Origin: Chitinophagaceae bacterium
GTDB taxonomy: Bacteria > Bacteroidota > Bacteroidia > Chitinophagales > Chitinophagaceae
Direction: 5' to 3'
Assembly (NCBI GenBank): GCA_947461495.1
Contig: CANHLV010000084.1
Coordinates: 1-7,320, forward strand
Length of the DNA: 7,320 nt
Part shown: positions 5,908 through 7,320 of the stretch, in pieces
Layout of the letters: the number at the start of each line of letters is the position of its first letter
How positions within the stretch are numbered: position 1 is the stretch's first letter
Notes under the pieces: model-generated
Database searches by the model: none
The model's input: the letters and a program-made list of their open reading frames with translations, nothing else
What the model was told of the DNA's origin: nothing
Program-made: the position numbers and the translations under genes

Positions 5908-7320
5908 TCAAAATTTTACATTTTTAATGACTCTCCTCAATTCCAACATATTCAATGCATTTGATTTGAACCCCTTTAGATTTTTGTGATAGAGTCGTAA
6001 ACTCATGTCATACCATAATGGAATTACAGGAGACTCTTCTATGATTATTTGTTGCATTTTTTGGAACATATCAAATTTTAATGAATCGTTATTTTCAATC
6101 ATCGCCAATTCAAATAATCGATCATATTCATTATTGACAAATCTCGTATAATTGGGTGGAGCAGGATTTTTACTGTAAAACAAACCTAAAAAATTAATTT
6201 CATCAGGATAATCTGCAATCCAACTGCCTCTAAAAAAAGAAATTTGAGATTTTGACATTTGTTCGAGCAATAAACTTTTTTGAACGACTTCTATTGTCAG
6301 TTTTATGCCCACCTGTTTCAATTCGTTTGAAATAAATGTAGCCAAGTTGGCATAATTAGGAACCGTATATAATTTTATTTCAGGCAACGAATTTGATTCA
6401 TTGAAGCCGGCTTCTTCTAACAATCTAATTGCTTTAGCAGGATTATAATCATACCCCTTTAACATAACGCTGTCAAATGATGGCAAACCAGCAGGAATAA
6501 AACCACTGGTAGCAGGAATTCCTATTGAATTGCGCATATAAAACAGCATTTTTTTTCGGTCTATTCCATAGCTTATCGCTTGTCTAATTTTTTTAAATTT
6601 TAGTGGTGAAGATTTCATGATTTCACTTGCAGTATCTGATAAAATTCCTAGGTATTCAATATTCAAGTATGGATTTTTTTCTACGTTTATAGTTTGTTTC
6701 CAGTCGGATTTCAACGATCCATTTCTGTTAAGCAATTCATCTTTACAAGAAGCATCAATATCATTAATAAAATCAATTTTATTTTGTTGAAATTCAAGAA
6801 ATTCCGAGGTTTTGCTATTTAAAAAACTAATGGCTACTCCATCCAAATAAGGCAATCTTTTACCATTTACATCTTTTTCAAAATAGTTGGTATTTTTTTT
6901 TAGTATTAATGCCTGACCCTCTTTCCAAGCTAAAAACTGAAAAGGGCCGGTACCAACAGGATGCATTCTAAAATCGACGCCATAAAAATCAACCGCTTCT
7001 TTTGGAATGATTGAGCAATATTGCATGGTCAATACACCTAGAATAGGACTGTAAGGGTGTTTCAAATTCAATTGAAATGTAGTATCATTTAAAGCCACAA
7101 ATGGCATAGCGCTATCAATGATGTTATTAAAAATCCAAGCCCCCGGACTGGCGACTAAAGGATTAATGATTCTACTCAGACTATACACTACATCTCCGGC
7201 AACTAAATTTCTTTTTGGAGTTTTAAGGAAGCAAGGGTCTTCATGAAAATAAACATCATTTCTCAAGTGAAAAACAACAGACTTTTTATCAGCTGAAAAA
7301 GTCCAGCTTTGAGCCAATGA
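5908..7320 (-). CDS. ABC transporter extracellular solute-binding protein, family 5 (oligopeptide/dipeptide type), N-terminus cut by window edge
   Basis: Family 5 solute-binding proteins (DppA/OppA-like) capture peptides, or less often nickel or other solutes, outside the inner membrane and deliver them to an ABC permease; no permease gene lies in this window. About 470 residues are visible, with the frame still open at the right edge. The first codons read S-L-A-Q-S-W-T-F-S, matching the conserved LAxSW segment that normally lies about 60-90 residues into these proteins, so the signal peptide or lipobox is outside the window and the TTG at 7317 is not the start. Other family features in order: VVFHLRNDVYFHED, VGTGPFQFLAWKEG, KIRQAISYGIDRKKM, YNPAKAIRLLEEAGF, WIADYPDEINFLGLFYS, and the C-terminal ESPVIPLWYD...LKGFKSN. 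Substrate cannot be inferred. The last residues (VIKNVKF) and the TGA stop lie in the A/T repeat tract. It is convergent with the secreted-protein gene. Confidence 0.93.
   Translation of the reverse strand, partial: SLAQSWTFSADKKSVVFHLRNDVYFHEDPCFLKTPKRNLVAGDVVYSLSRIINPLVASPGAWIFNNIIDSAMPFVALNDTTFQLNLKHPYSPILGVLTMQYCSIIPKEAVDFYGVDFRMHPVGTGPFQFLAWKEGQALILKKNTNYFEKDVNGKRLPYLDGVAISFLNSKTSEFLEFQQNKIDFINDIDASCKDELLNRNGSLKSDWKQTINVEKNPYLNIEYLGILSDTASEIMKSSPLKFKKIRQAISYGIDRKKMLFYMRNSIGIPATSGFIPAGLPSFDSVMLKGYDYNPAKAIRLLEEAGFNESNSLPEIKLYTVPNYANLATFISNELKQVGIKLTIEVVQKSLLLEQMSKSQISFFRGSWIADYPDEINFLGLFYSKNPAPPNYTRFVNNEYDRLFELAMIENNDSLKFDMFQKMQQIIIEESPVIPLWYDMSLRLYHKNLKGFKSNALNMLELRRVIKNVKF

Noticed and set aside
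7315..7317. TTG as start codon of the solute-binding protein
   Set aside because: The frame continues to the edge and the visible first residues match an internal conserved segment of the family, so the true start lies outside the window.

Overview
The window looks like a chromosomal fragment of a member of the Bacteroidota, possibly Chitinophagia-like; the class is inference. The reasons are a secreted protein with a C-terminal type IX secretion (T9SS) sorting domain (YPNPF motif), A/T-rich sequence without Shine-Dalgarno boxes before the starts, and intergenic repeats of a kind common in this phylum (AGCCCCCT...AAGGGGG arms, GCCACAAAGGC-type units, and A/T tracts built from TTTTGAA and TTTTTAA words).

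Layout: (1) 1-1790, minus strand: mutS2, the 3' part cut by the left edge. (2) 1791-1930: A/T-only low-complexity tract, which also supplies the last codons of the next gene. (3) 1896-2399, minus: small predicted lipoprotein with a PPC/DUF296 fold. (4) 2437-2988, plus: msrA, divergent from the lipoprotein with only 37 bp between the starts. (5) 2983-3348: a compound repeat, made of a 9-bp tandem unit alternating with two copies of a 38/39-bp hairpin-bearing unit, then a leader region. (6) 3349-5526, plus: a 725-residue secreted multidomain surface protein with a T9SS sorting domain, followed by a strong intrinsic terminator. (7) 5579-5907: three kinds of repeat packed between convergent genes. 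(8) 5908-7320, minus: an SBP_bac_5 (oligopeptide/dipeptide-type) extracellular solute-binding protein cut by the right edge.

The genes do not form one obvious pathway. mutS2 (DNA or ribosome quality control) and msrA (methionine sulfoxide repair) are housekeeping or stress functions. The PPC lipoprotein, the T9SS protein and the solute-binding protein belong to the cell envelope or outside. I found no convincing new multi-gene system. The most distinctive feature is the repeats: each intergenic region except the 37-bp divergent spacer carries short repeats, and in three genes the repeat supplies the last codons or the stop codon.
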